This document shows, piece after piece, positions 29,390 through 43,720 of a DNA stretch of 64,000 bases. The stretch's first letter is position 1. Every line of letters begins with the position of its first letter. This DNA comes from Trichinella spiralis (taxonomy: Eukaryota > Nematoda > Enoplea > Trichinellida > Trichinellidae). The translations under genes were made by a program, and so were the position numbers. The notes under the pieces were generated by a model. It was not told where the DNA came from and searched no databases. It was given only the letters and a program-made list of their open reading frames with translations. The stretch covers positions 2,806,112 to 2,870,111 of the forward strand of contig CM012955.1 of NCBI GenBank assembly GCA_000181795.3. Reading direction: 5' to 3'.

Positions 29390-32300
29390 ATGTGCCCTGC
29401 CTTAGAGCGCCAGAGGAACAACAAACTGAGCAATGAACAACACTGAATACTACTGACCAGACGACGAGATGCACTTAGGGATGGGAAGAAATGGAACGTC
29501 TTTCAAAAACGATCGATTGGTTTATTCATAAAAATGCGAAACCACTGCCAACCAATCCCAAATGATGTAGTTCATCTTATGAATCATCTTCTCTATCGCG
29601 CAGACAAGACAAACACGTCACACCTAATGCCAAAAACACGTCCTCTCAAAGAAAGGTCGATGAATCATTCACTCGTTGCCACTGTTACAGCAAGCAAACA
29701 AATATCGCTCAAGTACAATACTCTTACAGTACTGACATTTCATCGATTTATTCTTCTTGCACACCCCCGTGGAAATTCCACTAGATCGACCGGTTCAATT
29801 ATTCCAATGCTATTCTCCATTCCAGCATTATCGCTTTATCGTTGATTAATCAACATTAGCATATTTTACAATGACAAATTTCACGCTGAGTAAATTTGAA
29901 AATTTCCACTATCATGCGTACAGTAACAGCTGAATCTGCCATTACAAATGGAATCTTTGCAACGTTGAATTGCTGTAAATTTTTCCATTTTGCTGCAGAT
30001 AAATATATTTTTTCCAACACCCACCCCCCACCCACTCAACGCGCAACTATTTCTTCAACCAATACTGTCCAACAAAGGTCACCCATATCCCGTGATTTTT
30101 ACAAAAGAAGTTGCATATTTTGCACAAAAATGCACAGCAAACTTTGAAATATTTTGCAAACTTTCAAAAAATATCTTTAAAATGCACTTGTTGAAATTTA
30201 CGAAGTTGAACAAGCTTCCTTTATTCTACTGAAGAAACATTTCAACACGCAACGCCCTGCTGTATAATTTATCATTCAAATATGGCATTTGTGTTGCAAA
30301 TCACGAGAAAGCACAAATGAGAATGTGCAAAAGTGTTTCTTCTCACAGCGTTGCTTTCATTCAATATTTGCAAACATTCTTTTCAAGCATTCGCGTCTGT
30401 TTCAGTTGCAGTTGACAATTTTGGATCTATGTTCTTTCATCAGATAATAATAATATTATTATTAATAATTGATGTAATTTCGAAGAGTTATGTTTCTGAA
30501 CTTCAAACTGTATTTTGATAAAGCAGATGTTTTCACTTTTCATTACTTTTAGTTACTAAAACAATAAATAGCAAGAATAACAAGTGATAAGGAAAAAAGG
30601 TTACGCTTTGCTAATGTTTAGTGATAATAATCACTTTTGTTTGCTTTTCATGTGAAACAACTCACAGATGGAACAATGACAAATATTTTCATTTGAATAA
30701 TATTTGCCTAGAAGACTCTGACAAAGAGTAAGAGATATTCTATTGTATTTGATTTTTTTTATTAGTAAAAGACGTCACATTTTATGACCATTGTTAATCA
30801 GCGATTTAATTGACTTGCTACAAATATAATCAAATATTACTTCAATAGTAACTTATGTAACAAATCAACTATTCAATACTTTAAAATGGAAATAAATAAA
30901 TAATAATTCTTTCAAATTTGCATTTATTTCTTAGAAGATTGCAAATAGCATAGAACACTTGAAAAACAGTGGACGTCATTTCATCATCGACATCATGAAA
31001 CAATATATGTGTATTAGCTAGTTTATTTGGAATATTTGGAAATGTTAATCTTATTCTTACTGTTTTATTTTTGTTTAATAAATTATTTTTGAATATTTTA
31101 TATATTTTAGTTTTAAAAATGTGTTTCAATGAAATTGAAATATGAAAACTTTTAGCCACACTGAAGTAATGCAATGATTAATGGAAAAGCAGCATGTGAT
31201 GTGACAGATGCAACTCAGTCATTTGAAGATTAATCTTTTTTTATACTGCAATCTCAGTCAATTTTTTCCCCTTTGAAATTATTTTACAAAACAGATAATT
31301 TTTCATAAAATTTATCATATCATGAATATCGTGTAATAAAAATATGAACTTCATTAGAGAATGAAAAGAAGTGCTTATAATATCTTCAAATTTAAGCAAG
31401 TTTTAACTTCAAGGAAATCAACCAACAAAATTCTTCCACCGGTTCGAAACAACTCGCACTCTGAACATCAATTTTGTACTTTTATTATTTGTTTGGCACA
31501 TATTCTATAATTCCAACAAAAATCAGTACAATCGTCGTCCAGTACATAGATAAAAGTCTTATCGTAGAATTCATCAAAAATCAAACTTGTTTGTTAATCT
31601 ATAATTCAAAATTTTAACTTTTCTATTATAAAGTACTTTCGATCATTTTTAAACATCTGAAACGTCCAACTATGAAACAAATGCGCAACGTAAATGCCAT
31701 CATCATTTTATTAAATTGCATTTGTTGCTTCTAGTAAAATTTTCCCTTTGGCTTCCTGCCTCCATTGTTCAACTATTGCATTTTTGTATGGGAATTTTAA
31801 TGTATTTTTGTTATTTCAAATTGTTAAAAAATTCATGAATCTTTAAAAATTGTTTTAATAAAAAGGAACAATTTATTATATTACTTTTGTAATATTATCG
31901 GAAATGTAGTAAAATATTGCATGATAAAGCAATGACAGCAATGACGACTTTTGATCAACATAAATCAAAAGCTGCATTAACAATGTCCCGTAAGACTAAT
32001 ACATTTTTTTAAATAATAGTAAAAAATTTTGATATGTCATTTTTTCAGTTTTATATTTTCAATATTACACGTTCAACAACAAACAGTTTCTATCAAAATT
32101 CACTGGAGTCATTTTTTACTTTATAATTTGAGTTAAAATTAAAAAAAATAATTTTTATTTTTTTAATATCATTTAAAATGACCAAATTTCATATTTTAGC
32201 TTTAAAGAGAGTTTTTTGTTTTCATTCATATACAGTATAATACGTTTTCCAAAAATAATTAATCCTTGATTATCACTAAGTGCACTTTCATTTACCTTTT

Positions 32301-32403
32301 TCCGGTCAGTGTCGGTAATGTCCGTTTTCAGTTTTGCTATCAGTATGTGCCAAGTGGCCTTCGTCAGTTTGCATTGTGTTGTTTCATGTTTTTGTTTCGA
32401 CAT
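29390..32403. other. Intergenic region upstream of the engulfment receptor
   Basis: About 3 kb, strongly AT-rich. The region next to 29.4 kb is the receptor promoter; an AG at 29398-29397 (minus strand) lies 7 nt before its ATG. Open frames at 29534-29845 and 29896-30147 on the plus strand have no recognisable domain. A possible minus-strand exon lies at its right edge. Otherwise nothing supportable. Confidence 0.4.
32299..32403 (-). CDS. Candidate first exon of an unrecognised minus-strand gene
   Basis: From ATG 32403 the frame reads MSKQKHETTQCKLTKATWH and continues ILIAKLKTDITDTDRKK, then reaches a good donor (AAG|GTAAATG) near 32299. Upstream on the same strand is a pyrimidine-rich tract ending CAAACAG, a possible spliced-leader acceptor. 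It lies 220 bp from the divergent PAT1 start, a common arrangement for shared promoters. The next exon was not identified; the minus-strand frame at 30881-31174 is one weak candidate. No family recognised; this may be chance. Confidence 0.25.
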
Positions 32404-32623
32404 TGAACTGGGGCAAATAATTGTACTGTTTGAAAAAGAAATAGAATTTTTTATGTTTTGTGTGTTAAAATCATGAAATTTTTTTGTCGGCGGGGTCTTT
32501 TTGCGTCAGCGTTAAACAGTTTGAATTTATTTAAAAATTAAATATGTTTTCTGTACTACATTTTTTAATTTGTCTAGACTATTTTAATCCCTTCAGTAAT
32601 TTTTTAATTTAGTTTTACTAACG
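32404..32623. promoter_or_regulatory. PAT1 promoter and probable spliced-leader acceptor
   Basis: Short upstream region of the PAT1 gene. A GC-richer core (GTCGGCGGGGTC) is near 32486-32500. A T-rich tract ends with AG at 32611-32612, 11 nt before ATG 32624. Confidence 0.5.
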
Positions 32624-35600
32624 ATGGCAGATTCAATTGACAGTAGCGATGGAAGTGAAGACTACGATGCTTACAACGCAGAAACTTTTAATGTTGATAT
32701 TCCAGGTGATGTTTTTTTGAAGTGGTGAGTCTTGTAAAAATTAATTTATTTTAGAAGAAGAATGGGAATTTGGAGGTAGCGATGAAGAATTGAATTTGCC
32801 TCCAGTCGAAAATGAGCTGCATGAAGTAATATCAAATGAGTCCAACCATTCTGCTTCAGTTCCGGTTAATAAAGATGCAGCTCAACGTACATTGCGTGAT
32901 GAGAACATTAATGTATGCATTTTTATTGAATATTATTTTTTAGCATTATCATTTAACGATTATGTTGCATTCATTTATAGTTATCTATCGTTGAATCAAT
33001 CGAACACTTAGTTGATGAAGATGATGATCGTAGAGAATTTAATAAAACATCTATTCCGCCCGTAAGTTATAGAATTAATGCATCGTATAAGTTTGATGTT
33101 AATATATATATATATATATATTAAGTTGTTTGATGTTAAATAATGATCTTTCATTTTTTAATGGAATTACCTTTTAGACTTACTCGTCAGGAGAAAGATC
33201 ATTTATCGCTTCCGTCGGTGGGTCACAGTTTCGCGACTTACCGAAGTCATCTTCATTCTGGGAGGGAAATTCGCCTTTTGCTATGCACTGTAAAAATTTC
33301 AGCACTATTTTTATTCATATTTTTGAAGTGATTTTTTTAAGCTCAAAGATATTTGAAACCCGAATTAGGGTTTTCTAGTGATTTGCCAGCAGGACAAGAA
33401 GCCAATCTGTTGAAAGGCGTGAAAACACTTGCACAGGTGGAACAAGAGCTCTTATCGCCGAATGTCTTCGATATTCAGAAAAAAGATGAAATGCCAGATA
33501 TGTTTTTGCATCCGAACTCTGCCTTTGGCATTCATCATGAAAACAATATGAACGCACTCACGGAAAATCAGCGGCCACCTTTCAACAACGAGCAAGACAT
33601 AAAGCAGTATCGAGGAAGTTCTATTCAAAAGCTGCCTTCGTACACACATGCGCGAAACGCGCCCTTTGGTCCTGAAGCGTTATCTCGTTGGCAAATGAAT
33701 TCTCGTAAGTGTAAATCCATTTTATAGCATTATATTTAACGAAGTTTAATGTAATTTATAAATAGATTGCTGTTCTTTTTCTTCATATACTAATTATATT
33801 TTAAGTTATAAAAACTATTGTGAAATTTAGTGCATGTACATTATGTATATTGCGTTTTTTTTGAAATTACTAGTATATATCAGATTAATATTATATTTTT
33901 TGTTTATATTTATTTTTTAGCATCAATTGTTTCATACTTATTCACAAATTTACTTTTCAAATTCAGTAAGGTGAAATTAAGGGTTACTGTAAAAATTTAA
34001 AGTATAAAAAGTGCATGTTTTAGATGTAAAATTGTCATAGAATTTGATTGTAATTTTCTTTTTCTAATAGCATTAGTTGGAAAAGTTGACTTTGTAATAG
34101 TTGTATAATTTTTAAATTATTTATTTCTTCTGTAATATAGGTGTAATTTACAAAAAAATGAATTGTGGTTTTTGTTATGTTTATTCCAAAGTATTTATTT
34201 GATCTGAAGATGAATGAATATTATTATATGAATTTTTATGAGTACTTGTTATTGTTAGTTTTATTTATTTAAATTAATTTAGTCATGTTTGGTCGTGCTA
34301 TGCCACCGCTCCATCGACCAGGATATGCGCCAGTAAATCGTCCAATGATGCAGCAGCCTTTTATGCCACCGTAAGTAGTTTTTGTATTCTGTGAAAGGTA
34401 TTTGTAACATTATAATTACTATATGCAGTTTTATAGATTAGATTGCTAATTATCGATTTTGATTAACCTGTTTTAACTCAAAAAAACACTTCATATTTAG
34501 GCACTATATGCCGCCATTCCGTGGTATGCCACCGTTTGTACACCATCCAGTAATGAGAATGCCCAACAGCCGACCTTTCTGGCCCGGTATGGATTCTCCT
34601 GCCCGGTGTTTGCCAAATGTGCGTCGTGCACAAAGGAATGATCGCGATTTGATCATGATGACTCGAACGGAACAGTGTCTAGTTCACAATATTTTAAAAT
34701 CGAGCATTGAATTTAAAAATCCGGAAGATGAAGATTATTATTATTTGGTATGTTGAAATTGAATTATGTTGTATAATTAAAGCTTCAGGTTGAACTGCCA
34801 TTTATTTATTTAATTATTTCCATTCAGAACTACTGTAAGAAGAAAGGCTGCAACGCAACCGAATCATCGCAGTTCGAGGAGGGTTCAGGCTCAAATCGAA
34901 AAGATTACTCACCACGTACATTTTTTGATTTAATACTTTTTTGATTGCATGTAATTTTAATTTTTGTGCGTTTCAGCTGATTTTGAAGGAGTACTGGGCA
35001 AACTGCGCATGCAACCAATTAGTGCAGCTGCACCTCGTCTTATGTTTAACGTTTCTTCGGCATTGAATATGAAAGATGGCATGCTTTGTGACGATTCATT
35101 TAAAGGCACATTGAAGAATTCGTTGCGCAACTTGCTGCTTTACATTGAAAATTTAATTATACTTTTCAAACAAGCTACCGAAGTGCTCATGTAAGATTCG
35201 ATTCACATTTGGAAACGTTTTGAATATATATACGTATGTATATTTTTGTTTTACTTCTTTATAGTCCAGAAGAACGAGAAAAGGCAATGGAAATTTTGAA
35301 GGAGAACATGTCAGATTGTCAAGTTTTGGTGCCATTGCTCATGATAAGCAAGGGTCAACGATTGTTCAATTCCTATTTGAAAATATATGCAGTAAATACG
35401 TGAAACTGCTTATTTAAGTTAGATATTTTAAAAATTGTTTCATTTTTTAAGAATAACTTTTTGGAATTGGTAGATTATTTCCACAGTATGCACCAATCTT
35501 TATTGTTTAAACACAATTTTGATGAAAAGGTAATTTTTTGTATTATCATTTTTTTTGTTTTTTCTGTTCTTTCATCTGTGCACTTTGAAAATGAAATTCA

Positions 35601-36038
35601 ATTTAACTTATTGAATTAATATTTGAGGAATTTACGGCTATGTTGGTTACCATTCGTAATTGTGCAAATGGAACGAAAGTGGATGCGTCGGATGAAGATC
35701 GTATTTTTGAGATGTTCAAGTACTTTTACAACATGCAACCGTTCAACAGCTGGCAGAAGAATCGATTTTACTATTTTATTTTTATTCACCTGCTGCTGTA
35801 TATTCCGAAATTAGCTAACCTTGATGCGCAGAAGTTAGTTGCTGTGATTGATAAGCAGGATTGCTTTTATTTTTAATTTGCTTTGCTTTTCAGATGTCGT
35901 ATTTTTTTGATATTTTGTCAAAACGTGCTTTCGGCCCGTTGTCCTTTGACCAAGGAAGATTTTGCAGCTTTGGGTTTTCAGAGCGTTGAAAGCATTTTGA
36001 CACCGGCGATGGATTTTATGGCAAAACGGCTGAATTGA
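32624..36038 (+). CDS. patr-1: PAT1 homologue, mRNA decapping activator (PATL1/PATR-1)
   Basis: P-body protein linking deadenylation to decapping. The N-terminus (MADSIDSSDGSEDYDAYNAE, then TFNVD and EEEWEFGG) matches the acidic PATL1 start with its DDTFG-like motif. Then come a disordered region (TYSSGERSFIASVGGSQF; FAMHSQRYLKPELGF across an intron) and a Pro/Met-rich segment (PPLHRPGYAPVNRPMMQQ, MPPFRGMPPFVHHP). The conserved middle has MMTRTEQCLVHNILKSSIEF, EDEDYYYLNYC and FEGVLGKLRMQPISAAAPR, matching PATL1's LGKL block. The C-terminal helical domain runs from VLIPEEREKAMEIL through AMLVTIRNCANGT and FYYFIFIHLLLYIPKL to ILTPAMDFMAKRLN, stop at 36036-36038. Introns are 50-580 bp. Divergence is high, but domain order and motifs fit only PAT1. 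Confidence 0.87.
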
Positions 36039-36217
36039 TTGAATTTTGATTAATGAAGCAGAAGAGAGAGAGAAACCTGAAGAGATTTGTGTTTTTCTTT
36101 TTTTATTATAAGTGGCATATATATATTGTTGCACTGTAGCATTTTTAGTCACAACACGGATTACTTATTTAACATTATCCATGACATGCTGTTTTCTTCT
36201 TATTGTTCTTATTTCTC

Positions 36218-36223
36218 AATAAA
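36218..36223 (+). terminator. Polyadenylation signal AATAAA (PAT1 gene)
   Basis: Canonical hexamer 180 bp after the PAT1 stop codon, on the same strand. Confidence 0.6.
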
Positions 36224-37099
36224 GTATTTTACCATGTATGTATGATCATATTATTGGTTGTTGTTGTTGTTGTTACAAATACATATAGAAATTGATTTAT
36301 TTATTTTCAAGTATTATTTTTGCTTGTAATAGCAGTGTTATTATCTTGTTTTACATTTCGGCAACAACAAAGAAATGGAATATTTTCTTTTACGAGCTGT
36401 ATGCTGAGTTGGTATGGATGAATATGATCAATTTGGTTGATTTATGAGCAGTTGGAAAATCGTCAACGCCGGATGTGTGCAACAAAGAAATAAATTTTCA
36501 AAGTTCTGCCAAGCAGGTAGGTAGGTGTTGTTGCTTTCTTTTTTTCTCTTTGTCAACGCCGTCTATCAAAAAGCATTGTTGCAGTGTTTTTCATTTGGCA
36601 GATTTTTTTGAAAATTATCCATTAGCTTGCACTGATTTACTGTTTGTTGTTATGCGAAAAATTTCACACTGCATTTACTACCATCGTCGTTAACTGTTTG
36701 ATTAATATTGTTGAATAGGGGTTGTGGTTGGGGTTGTTCAGATAATTAATTTCAATCAATTATTAATAATTTAAAATGAAAATAATTATTTATAAATATC
36801 CCTCTATGAAGAATAGCAACAGAAGAAAAGAAAAGTAAAAGCCACTTGTTACTGAATCATAGAGCACTTGTTAATCGAATAAGACACGTGTAATGTAAAA
36901 TTCCGAACAGTTGCTTTTTCAAAATTATTCAAATATTGACAAGTTTTATTTTTAAAAATTATGACAGTTTGGAAAAATTTGTTGAAAAAAAAAGAAATGG
37001 ATTAATAAAATATTTTTGAAAAGTTGATATTTGAAAAAAAGAAAAATTTGTCAGAATGAAAACCAATAAGAGCAAGAAGCATTGTTATTATAGGTGTTG
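36224..37099. other. AT-rich spacer after PAT1
   Basis: Short GTT repeat near 36255-36272; no coding signal seen on either strand. Confidence 0.5.
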
Positions 37100-37704
37100 T
37101 TTCTTGCCGAATAATGCCAGTTGTGCATCTTCCATTTGACAGGGTGGTGGTGGTGGTGGGCGGTGGGTGGTGGCGCTTGTGCTTCTTGGTCGTTCAACTT
37201 GCACCGCTTTGTTGCTGTGGCTTCTTTATTCAACGTTCGGCTTTGGCCAATTCTTCAACATTACACACGCCTGTCCATTCGTCAGTTGCACCTACCAGTT
37301 GTTGTGCTAGCTGCTACCCCCACCCCATCCCCATCTTACCTCCCACACCCCTCGGCTGGCAAGGACAGTTGCCAGACTCTCTGTTGGGCCATTTTAAGCT
37401 CGCAGCTGCCGTCAAAGACGAACAATGGAAGCCGCTTTGGCAGGCTTACATCCAAGTCGCCTGGCACGTTGGCAAATTGACAACAGCCGATCCTTTCCAA
37501 TTTCCAAATCAACAATTCACAAGCAAAACCGATCAGTCAGTCGCTTTGGCGGTTGCTTGGTGTGAAAAGAGATTCAAAAGACAAAGTTATGGAATGGCAT
37601 TGTTGATTTTGTGAATGCGATGCTTACAATTAGCAGACAACAAACCCCACATTGCCACGGACTGTCATCTCATGGAATTCGTCTATCCTCTTACATTCAT
37701 GAAG
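37100..37704 (+). other. GC-rich island with a splice donor: candidate first exon or promoter
   Basis: Markedly GC-richer than its surroundings, with a GGTGGT run at 37142-37171, long open frames on the plus strand (37114-37614 and 37121-37480) and a strong donor (AAG|GTAAGA) at 37704. A short in-frame start just before it encodes MEFVYPLTFMK. No domain is recognisable, so this is better read as a promoter plus 5' exon, possibly of the tyrosine phosphatase gene 14 kb downstream or of a non-coding RNA, than as a protein gene. Confidence 0.35.
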
Positions 37705-40700
37705 GTAAGATGAAAAACAAAATATTTTCCTTGTCTTATTTCAATTTTATTCTCCAGATTATTTAATTTTGCTTATTATTTACACTGTTGCATTTCAAAT
37801 ACATAAGCAAGTGTAGTAGTGGTAGTTGTTGGTTTTTTTAAAATACCTTCCGTCAATTGACATCATTCACACACAATATTGCTGCTTTATTTCTTCATAT
37901 GGCTATTTAAATATTCCAAAAGAGGTCATTCTGTGATATCAACGAAATTTTGAGCAGAAATCCAATTTACAACGAAATATTTATTTAATTTAAATTTCAA
38001 CCTAATTCTCATTTTATAAAGTTATTTCAAACTGAGAATGTAAAAAAAAAGCATACGTTAGTCGTCTGTTGCTTCTCACCGAGGTTTATATTTGGAAAAA
38101 ATCTTTTACTTGGCTAAGTGGTTTTATTATTTCATTGTATATTCAAATTTTCTATAATAATAACTCATAACTTTGCTTATTATGATAATGAAAAATTAAT
38201 CCGTATGCAGAAAAGTTTTTTTTCTAAATACATAAATTTTAAATCATTACAGAATTTTACGTAGATTGTTTTTTTCTCAAAGCTGGCCATAAAAAATTTT
38301 CTATTTCAAACATACACAAAGTATATGATGAAAAATCTAGAACTATAAATTTTATTTTAAATAATTAAAGGTCATTCAGGCACATTTGAGATGTGTCATT
38401 TTAAAATACTTGAATATAGAATATTGTACTGTAAAACGGAGGATATTTTCATCCAATGACAAAAATGTTGTCTTAGTTTGTTTATATCATCTGTCGGAGG
38501 AGCGAAAAATTGGTGTTTAAGTAAAATTTGCTTTCTCAAATAGAAAATGGGAAAAGTGTATAATAAGTGAGAGAAAAAAAAAACCAATGGTGAAAAGTTG
38601 AAAAACGAAAATGAAGAAAATGGTTAATACTTTTGATAATTGTGTTTGATTTTCGATTGATGAGAGGTTGAGTTGGGCTTCCATACTGAGAAGCCTAATA
38701 ATAATAATTATTATTATAATAATTATTATTTGAGAATTTCTTTTGTTGAACAGAGTGAATGTTATATCTGGAAGGTGAGCTGAATTTCAATTTTCTTCTG
38801 AAATGGAATATGACGAAATGAATTGAACGGGGGTAAATTTTTGCAATATGCACGAAATATTTCTTACTTCTTTAAAACCAGCGCGAAAGTGAAGAAATAT
38901 TCCATTCCAGACATGTGCACATTATTAACATGCGAATAGGAAATGCTGCCAATTGTCGTGGAACACCCGCAGGACTAGGAAGGCATGCATGGTGTAATTA
39001 ACCTCCAGGCACGCACACCAGAGACAAATTATGATTTCAAGATGTTTCGATTATTGCAAGTTTGATGTAAAAGATGGTTCTGGCTTTGCTGATGCTTTCT
39101 TTTCTCCTTCAGTACCGACATTTATTTTTCTTTTTTCTATCTTGCTCTGCTTGCTTCACCTCTACCCACAGCATTCTGGCGTTTTGTTGAAACTCTCTTT
39201 TACATATATCTGTTTGATTACAAAACTATCTGACATCTGATTATTGAACCGTCATGCCATTTTATATTATCTCATACATGTGGCAACATCACCTTTTGCA
39301 ATCAACCCTTTGCAATTATTCTTATCTGATATCTGATGTCTGTTGATGATGATGATGATGATGATGATGATGCGTGTTCAGATTTTGTCATTTTTCTAAA
39401 AGTGATCTGTTGTCAATTTCTTAAAACTCATTTTCCCCGACGTCATTACACACAGCTTAGTCGATCAGGATAAATTTCCACATTTAATTGAAATTTCAAA
39501 AAATTTCATCTCATATCTTTTGAAAGTTTTTTTCCATTGCATAAATATGAAATATTCACTTGAACATTTTTGCAATAGTTCATCATTGCAACGGTAATAT
39601 AAGTTTTACTCATTGAGGGATTAGCGTGTTTCAAAGCAATGTTTTAAGCAATGGACATTCTTGCATCTAAAAATTTATTACATTTACACACACACACACA
39701 CACACACGCATGTATTAAATAATGTAATTTATAATATCAGTGTAGATTCTGAAGTTCATGGCTCTTTTGTGAGAAAAAAAAGGCATTTTCAATATATTTC
39801 ACAGAAGTTGTTTTTAAAGATGTTTTTCAACGTAATAAGTATTGATTTTATTATTAAATGGTTTTTTAATTGGTTCATGTTCTTCAATTGGTCATTTATA
39901 TATTTATTCTTGTGATTTATCAACGTCTGCTTTAATATCATTCAGCTTCATCTTGTACAGATAAAAAAGATCAAATTTTTCAAATCCACCGACGTGTTTC
40001 CAGGTTTGACCATTGCTTTTTGACACTTTTTGAGCAGCAGAGAAATTGAAATTGTAATAACAATTTAGCGAAACAGTATTGCAACGGCACGGAGCACAGG
40101 ATGATTGTTTTCAAAACTTATGGGACGGTGATGATTGAGCTTTTTTTTAATTTTCGAGGAACTTTTGTTTTGTTCATTGATTGAATTTCAACGCATCAAT
40201 CGCTGCATTTAATCGATTATTTCCATCATTGTCAATAAATGAATAAGCTAATTTGTAATTTTCTGAGATTACGAACAGTATTTTTTGTTTCTTTTCTTTC
40301 TGTTGTGGTTTATTTTTGCAATATTTTCTTACAAACCGTTTCAACAATACAAACAGTGGTACATAATAATTCTTGGTAATTCTTGATTCTATTAGCCAAC
40401 GTGAGCAAAGTTGCTTGCATTAGCTGTGCAAAGTAAGATACAAGCCGGTATTGCCGTTCTTCAGCGTCCAGTTTCAGTGAATAACAGAACAAGAATGAAG
40501 ATACTGAGCAAACGTTAAGCAATTATGTAAATAAGTAATTAATGTCTAATCGTTGAACAACTAGCCAAAGCGTTTATGCATAAACTGATTGTCAGCAATT
40601 GCAGTAAATAAACACGAATTCTTCATTCGAGAATACAATTGTAGTTAGCAGTAGATGTGAAGATGTTTCGTCGTTTCTTAAAAAAGAAACAGTTCTGTCG

Positions 40701-41567
40701 AATAGATTTCAATTAGTCAAGATTCGATGCTATGCTATATGCATATATATATATAGTTTTGCTGTAAATCAGTTTTGAGCATGCTTTGACGAATGAAGCA
40801 AGCAAGCGAAGTGGATTTTCAAGCATTGTTGTCAAATAGCAATCGTGTAGTAGTAATGTTTCATTAATATTTTTTCTCTGTCAAAATTAAAAAAAGGATT
40901 TTTGCTTTTTTTTGCTTCTTCTCCATAACAGTTTGCAAAAGTAGGTTTCCAATAATTGCAAGAAATCTGGAGAGCATTGAAATCAAAATAAAGTGATACT
41001 ATGTTGAGTTTTAAGCATCGAACGAGAGCAATAAACTGAAAAGACTTGTTTATTTTGAACGATTGCATACAACAAGTATGAACGTCCAAGTCGCTCATTT
41101 GGAAGCTATTAAGCTTTTTGAAACGATAATTATTTCCAATTTGAATTTTCCTTTCAGTAAAGAGGGAGAGAAGGAAAGAAAATAGAATAGCTCAATCTCA
41201 GGGAATGTTTTGTTTACTGAAATTAGCAGCACTAGAGCATTCACTTCAGTATGCAAATTATCTACTACACGAGAGATGTCGTTAGCAATGGAGCGTGGTG
41301 GAGATGTGAAATTTATTGAGCAAACAGTTATTTCAAAATTAATTTTTTCCAAAATTTCACCCGACTGCATTGCAATTTTATTCCAAAGTATGTTGTTGTC
41401 AACTTTAAAATTTTTATCTTCAATCAGCGCTTTTCAATTATTTCAAGTTCAAAAGTTGTTTGATGTTTTAAAATTTCATTTTCCAAAGGTTCTTACATCG
41501 TAAATTTGTGCTTATTCGATTATTAGAGCGATGTGAAATTCCCTTCTTTTCTTTTTTGAAAAATAAA

Positions 41568-41568
<1 letters not shown>

Positions 41569-41607
<39 letters not shown>
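41569..41607. repeat. (CT)n microsatellite
   Basis: Nearly pure CT dinucleotide run in non-coding DNA. Confidence 0.9.
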
Positions 41608-43651
41608 TCCCATTTGATGATGCTTAACTGGTTGGTTTTATTTCTTTTTTGTATTCTATTTGGCTTACAAATCGTCCACGCATTTTAGCTTCTAGGCCGT
41701 TTCCAAATCAGTCGATCCTTTGGTGTCGATTCATTTTTCTGATCGATTGGACTTTACAAACCAATTTATCTGCTATGCACATGGAAAAATTGAGCTTTTC
41801 AACCATAGAAGTGACGTGCAAAATTTTTAAATGTACACTTGCAAAATGCAAGTTTGAATTTCTCTTGCAAAACTCCACTTTGAAATGTTGTTTACGTGTG
41901 TGAGAGACAAAAAATACAAGGAGAGAATTATTCCCTTTGACGTAATTTTGCAAGATCTGTCTAAGATGTGCATGCAATTTTGGATATTTGATTTTGGATA
42001 AATTTTCAAAATTCATTTAATACGGTCATTCTGTCTCGTAAAGTATGATTTATGAACACTTGAATTCAGTTCCTCTCTCTCTCTTTCTTTCTCTCTGTTT
42101 GCGATATCAATATTTTGTATTGCCCTTTTTTCTACTCAGAATAATTGAAAATTTTGTTGAAGCACATTAATGAATACATATGTGGTACATTCTGTAGTAA
42201 TTGTGTCAACTGGAACTGCTTTTGTGTATAATAATTTAAATTTACCAAAATTGCATTCATAATTGTTTTGTTTTTTATTTATTTTAATGTAAATCAATTG
42301 AACATTTTTCATCTTGAATTGCAATTGTACCTCATATTGAAATACTGTTGTCAATTGGTCGAATATTCTTATCTTATTTGGAGATGAAATGCAATTCTAA
42401 AAGCAGATAAGTAAGCATTATTCGAGGAGTATATTTTTGCAGTGCATGCGTTGGTTTACAGTGGCTTCGACTTCTCGGCTAAGGAAGGAAAGCCATACTG
42501 TGCACATTTCCATCAAGCTCACGTGGATATTAGCTTCTGTGTACAGTTGTAGGAGAATAAATAAATCATATGGTCATCTTCTCAACAGTTATCAAAATTA
42601 ATACTGCTGCCACTGATTATGATCTGATCAAAAGTGACGCTTTGCCAAGAAGTTTGCTGTGAAATTGAATCCGACGTTATTAATTGTCGTTGCAATTTTG
42701 CGTCAACAAACAGGTTTGTTTGTTTGTTTGCTTGTTTGCTTAAATTTTCATCATTCAAAATATCTCTGCTTTGTTTTTGAATTGGAAAAATTTGTTCGAC
42801 AGTTACAAATGCTCGTAAGTTATTTTTTGTAAAATAATATGCAGAAGATGAACTTTTGGTTGAGAGGTTCTGAAAAATATAATAATAGCTGAGGTGAAGA
42901 GCTTAATCAAAAGAAAAACATGAAAAAAGCCAAACAACGATTGAAATTGCATGTATGGTTGATAATTGAGCCAGCATGTCAGAGGCGTCAAATCAACTAT
43001 GCCCATGGCAACAGTCGATCATTCAGCTTTAATCACATTCTGCATTGCAAAGTGATGCCGAACGAAACGTCAGAATTAATCACTTCTTCTCAGACAGCAA
43101 CTTCACCACAAGTGCTCACGTTTTCTCTGTTTTTTTCTTCTCTCTGCAAAGCTATCTATAGAACACTATCGAAAATCGCACTTGTAAAAGATAAAAGGCG
43201 ATAAAACACAAATCAAACCACATGAAGCATTGTAAATTATATATTATATGCAAAAACATTTTTCATCTATTACAATATTCATTTTGTGGTGATTCATCCA
43301 GTTATGTGAATCTGAACAATGAATGAAGTTGGAAAGAATTTTCGAAAAATATTTTTATCATATTACTTTAAAATTCAAATTTCATTGATCTACCCAGTTT
43401 TCATTTGTTGTCGTCGAAGCGAGCAAGAAAGCGAAATTGCCAGCTGGTTTACTGATGATGACGACAATACAAATGATAATTCAACTATTCAGAGGTTTTT
43501 GTTGAAGATAACACGCATTAGAAGCAGTGGTGAAAATTCTTTTATCTGTTCTAAGTTTGGATTAGATTTGCAACAACACATGATTAAGCGTGATTTAAAG
43601 CGGCGTTCAGGCGGAAATTGTTTTAGGCAAAATTATCTAGTTTACTCCGAC

Positions 43652-43720
43652 GGGGGAAGGGAGGAGAGGGAACAGGGGAGGGATGAGAGGGTTTGGAGAG
43701 GTGGGGAGAGAAATGGAGTT
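43652..43720 (+). repeat. Polypurine G-run block (G-quadruplex-prone)
   Basis: At least six runs of three to five G separated by short A-rich spacers on the plus strand, in strongly AT-rich surroundings. Sequence alone supports G-quadruplex potential; function unknown. Confidence 0.6.

Noticed and set aside
30881..31174. 97-residue minus-strand frame with a protein-like segment (FHDVDDEMTSTVFQVF)
   Set aside because: AT-driven composition, no family recognised and no firm splice link to the candidate exon at 32299-32403.
37114..37614. 166-residue plus-strand open frame
   Set aside because: GC-rich sequence is open in two overlapping frames, with no known domain; treated as an island rather than a gene.
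40401..40422. GTGAGCAAAGTT resembles the miR-87 seed region
   Set aside because: No complementary arm was visible within about 80 bp on either side, so no precursor hairpin is supported; the 12-nt match is probably chance.
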